From JBBSEX01 sp038239345 (GTDB lineage Bacteria > Acidobacteriota > Terriglobia > Bryobacterales > Bryobacteraceae): DNA of 62,931 nucleotides. Location of the stretch: positions 1 through 62,931 of the forward strand of contig JBBSEX010000025.1 of the NCBI GenBank assembly GCA_038239345.1, in the 5' to 3' direction. The notes beneath the pieces were generated by a model, which saw only the letters and a list, made by a program, of their open reading frames with translations, was not told the DNA's origin and searched no databases. Below are positions 61,127 to 62,931 of this stretch, in pieces (within the stretch, counting starts at the first letter, position 1; every line of letters starts with the position of its first letter). Made by a program: the position numbers and the translations under genes.

Positions 61127-61738
61127 ATGCGACTTCTATTAAGTGCCGCCGCTCTGCTAACGATGGTTGGATGTTCCGACCCCGCCAAACAGGTGACAAC
61201 GAACAAAGAGCCAGCCAAGCCCGAACTCATAACAGGCCAAAAAGCATTCTGGAAATTGGTGCCGACGGCTCGCGCCTGGGCCACCGACTGCCAGATTTTG
61301 GAAGTTAGAAGCATTCCTCTAACCGAGATGAAGTCCGACAATAAGGGCCAATTCCCCGCATGGCAGGCGACCTTCGTATCCGCGTCGAAGGCCAGCAGCA
61401 AAATATTTACGTACTCCGCTATCGAGAGCCCCAACGTACATCAAGGGGTGTTCAGCGGCGTCGAAGAAAGCTTCGCCGGGAAACGCGGCCAAGCATCACC
61501 TTTCCTTGTAGCCGCTTTTAAAACCGATACCGACGACGCCTATCAGACGGCCGCCAAGAAGAGCGAAGAATTCCTGAAGAAGTATCCCGACATGCCCGTA
61601 AATTTTCTGCTGGAGTTTACGCCTCGATTCCCCAGTCCGACATGGCGGCTGATTTTCGGCGAGTCAATCGGAGCCAGTGGTTATTCCGTTTTTGTGGACG
61701 CAACGTCGGGCGAGTTCTTAGAAAAGGTACAGGGGTAA
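61127..61738 (+). CDS. Predicted lipoprotein of unknown function
   Basis: A 203-aa protein with a short lipoprotein signal (RLLLSAAALLTMVGCSD; the TMVGC lipobox puts the acylated Cys near residue 17). The mature part shows no recognised family; ITGQKAFWKLVPTARAWATD and MPVNFLLEFTPRFPSPTWRL are its most distinctive parts. Predicted as mixed alpha/beta, and probably tethered in the periplasm or outer membrane. It converges with hspR, 3 bases away, and is divergent from the TPR gene, with which it may share a 50-base promoter region. Confidence 0.75.
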   Translation: MRLLLSAAALLTMVGCSDPAKQVTTNKEPAKPELITGQKAFWKLVPTARAWATDCQILEVRSIPLTEMKSDNKGQFPAWQATFVSASKASSKIFTYSAIESPNVHQGVFSGVEESFAGKRGQASPFLVAAFKTDTDDAYQTAAKKSEEFLKKYPDMPVNFLLEFTPRFPSPTWRLIFGESIGASGYSVFVDATSGEFLEKVQG

Positions 61739-61741
61739 AGG

Positions 61742-62167
61742 CTAGCGATCTTGTTGTGATTTCTTCGCGGCGGGCCGAGCCTGGCGAACCGGGACCACGG
61801 CCCGCAGTTCGATAATCGGAATCAGGGAGTTCCGCTGATCCTGATCGACAGGCTTCACGCGGCGGGAAATTTCGCTGTTGAGGGTGGACACGAACTCTTC
61901 AATCTGGCGCTGCATCTCTTCCATTTTCTCGCGCATGTTGAGGATGATTTCGACGCCCGCGAGATTCACGCCAAGATCGCGAGTCAGCTTTAGAATTACT
62001 TCCAGCCGCTCAATATCGTCGTCGGTATAGAGACGCGTGTTGCCTTCGCTGCGCGACGGGGTCAGCAGGCCTTCGCGCTCATAGAGGCGCAACGTCTGGG
62101 GATGAATTTGATAGTGCTCCGCAATGGCGGAGATCATGTAAGCGGCTTTGGACTTTGGTTTCGGCAT
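61742..62167 (-). CDS. hspR: HspR-like MerR-family heat-shock regulator
   Basis: A 141-aa MerR-type regulator. YMISAIAEHYQIHPQTLRLY, ERLEVILKLTRDLGVNLAGV and the coiled-coil dimerisation helix (MREKMEEMQRQIEEF) are typical of HspR. This protein represses dnaK-type operons by binding HAIR inverted repeats with the help of DnaK. It follows dnaJ by 23 bases with AGGAG just upstream of its start, in the same order as in many actinobacterial and acidobacterial dnaK-grpE-dnaJ-hspR units. The C-terminal 40 residues are basic and unlike other HspR. The HAIR site should lie upstream of dnaK, outside this window. Confidence 0.9.
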   Translation of the reverse strand: MPKPKSKAAYMISAIAEHYQIHPQTLRLYEREGLLTPSRSEGNTRLYTDDDIERLEVILKLTRDLGVNLAGVEIILNMREKMEEMQRQIEEFVSTLNSEISRRVKPVDQDQRNSLIPIIELRAVVPVRQARPAAKKSQQDR

Positions 62168-62190
62168 CAGTCGGCTCCTGTTATTGTCAC

Positions 62191-62931
62191 CTAGCTGCCC
62201 GCGCCCAAATCAACCTCGCTCCAGATGGCCGCTCGTGGGTCGTCCGGATGGAGCTTGGCCAATTCCCTGAGGATCTCTCGCGTCCGTTCATCTTGCACAT
62301 TAGGTACTTCGACGTTCACTTCAACGATCTGATCTCCGCGCGAACCCTTGCGCGAGTTATTGACGCCCTTCTCTCGCAAGCGGAACTTCTGTCCGTTTTT
62401 CGTTCCCTGGGGAATCTTCAGTAGAGCCTTGCCATCAATGGTGGGGACTTCAATCTTAGCGCCCAACCCAGCTTCATCGATGCGAATAGGAAGCTTGATT
62501 TCGATGTCGTCGCCGTTACGGGTAAAGAACGGATGAGGGGCGACGCGCACCGTGATGTAGAGGTCTCCCGCTGGCCCACCCATAGCGCCGGCGTTTCCTT
62601 TACCGGCCACGCGCAGACGAGAGCCTTGTTGCGCGCCCGGCGGGATGCGAACTTCCACTGCTTCAGTGGATGTCACCCGGCCGTCGCCATGACACTTGGG
62701 GCAAGCGTTGCGAAGACGTCCCGTTCCGCTGCAACGCGGACAGGTAAGGCTGAACTTCATCGCGCCCGCGGTTTGATTTACGTTGCCCGTTCCATTGCAT
62801 TCCGGGCAGACGGAGACGGTATTGCCAGCCGATCCATTACCACCGCAAACGTCGCAGGTTTCCTGACGCGAAACATTCAGGCTTACCTGCGTCCCGCGAA
62901 TCGCCTGCCAGAAATCGATAGTCAACCCATA
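62191..62931 (-). CDS. dnaJ: DnaJ co-chaperone, C-terminal part (cut by window edge)
   Basis: A 246-aa C-terminal portion of DnaJ; the frame is open through the right edge, so the J domain and Gly/Phe region lie outside. It begins in the first peptide-binding domain (FWQAIRGTQVSLNVSRQ). The zinc region has all four CxxCxGxG-type motifs: CDVCGGNG, CPECNGTG, CPRCSGTG and CPKCHGDG. The C-terminal substrate-binding domains follow (VRIPPGAQQGSRLRVAGKGN and LYITVRVAPHPFFTRNGDD). DnaJ delivers unfolded proteins to DnaK. It is immediately upstream of hspR. Confidence 0.96.
   Translation of the reverse strand, partial: YGLTIDFWQAIRGTQVSLNVSRQETCDVCGGNGSAGNTVSVCPECNGTGNVNQTAGAMKFSLTCPRCSGTGRLRNACPKCHGDGRVTSTEAVEVRIPPGAQQGSRLRVAGKGNAGAMGGPAGDLYITVRVAPHPFFTRNGDDIEIKLPIRIDEAGLGAKIEVPTIDGKALLKIPQGTKNGQKFRLREKGVNNSRKGSRGDQIVEVNVEVPNVQDERTREILRELAKLHPDDPRAAIWSEVDLGAGS

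Overview
The window reads as a chromosomal segment of a soil-type Acidobacteriota genome, most like the Solibacter/Bryobacter group. The lineage call rests on family content seen in the translations: an overlapping PadR regulator plus 'acidobacterial duplicated orphan permease' (ADOP) pair at 50.0-53.0 kb, a degraded second ADOP gene at 25.4-25.7 kb, the Solibacter-type C-terminal domain (TIGR03437-like) in the protein at 57.6-59.8 kb and in a broken gene at 47.7-48.8 kb, many secreted S8/S9/S10 peptidases, a FecR/DUF6600 protein, and an HspR-like regulator beside dnaJ. GC is moderately high. No rRNA, tRNA, CRISPR array, phage gene or insertion sequence was recognised.

Layout. 0-8.7 kb (minus strand): carA-carB, an S10 serine carboxypeptidase and a Q-rich FecR/DUF6600 secreted protein ending in a good intrinsic terminator. 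8.8-12.5 kb (plus): nadA, moaA, an OmpA-like protein and a VanX/DdpX-like dipeptidase. 12.5-15.7 kb (minus): an S9/DPP-IV peptidase and a DUF1579-like protein. 15.8-20.9 kb (plus): a Gal80-like Gfo/Idh/MocA protein and a three-gene molybdenum hydroxylase operon (2Fe-2S, FAD with an extra 4-Cys cluster, Mo subunit: PaoABC-like order); both units are preceded by the same roughly 44-bp element. 21-25 kb: an MddA-like methanethiol methyltransferase, a sulfotransferase-GT2 fusion and a secreted beta-helix protein. 25.4-31.5 kb: an ADOP remnant, a subtilase with a C-terminal tandem LWGSQS tract, and a large propeller hybrid histidine kinase. 31.5-36.7 kb (minus): a tightly overlapping four-gene unit (ABC ATPase, FtsX/MacB-type permease, LolA-like protein, predicted outer-membrane barrel). 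36.7-42.8 kb: an S9 peptidase, then a KaiC-like ATPase with a single-base frameshift in its first Walker A motif, overlapping a PAS histidine kinase. 42.8-47.1 kb: a 1418-aa GH74-like protein with four near-identical C-terminal modules. 47.7-50 kb: a multiply broken lipase gene and a membrane protein. 50-57.5 kb: ADOP/PadR, an orphan YhaV toxin, a DUF1080 protein, an ArsR/SRPBCC pair, a SnoaL-like lipoprotein, a GT32-like glycosyltransferase and a methyltransferase. 57.6 kb to the end: an SBBP/TIGR03437 protein, a TPR protein, a small lipoprotein, an HspR-like regulator and a dnaJ gene cut by the window edge.

How the parts may work together. moaA supplies an early molybdenum-cofactor step that the molybdenum hydroxylase needs. 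The four-gene ABC/LolA-like/barrel unit looks like an inner-to-outer-membrane transport route. It is the best candidate here for an uncharacterised system, although its component families are each known. The secreted peptidases, GH74-like protein and sensor kinases fit a heterotroph living on polymers. Several loci show decay (ADOP remnant, lipase pseudogene, frameshifted KaiC-like gene).
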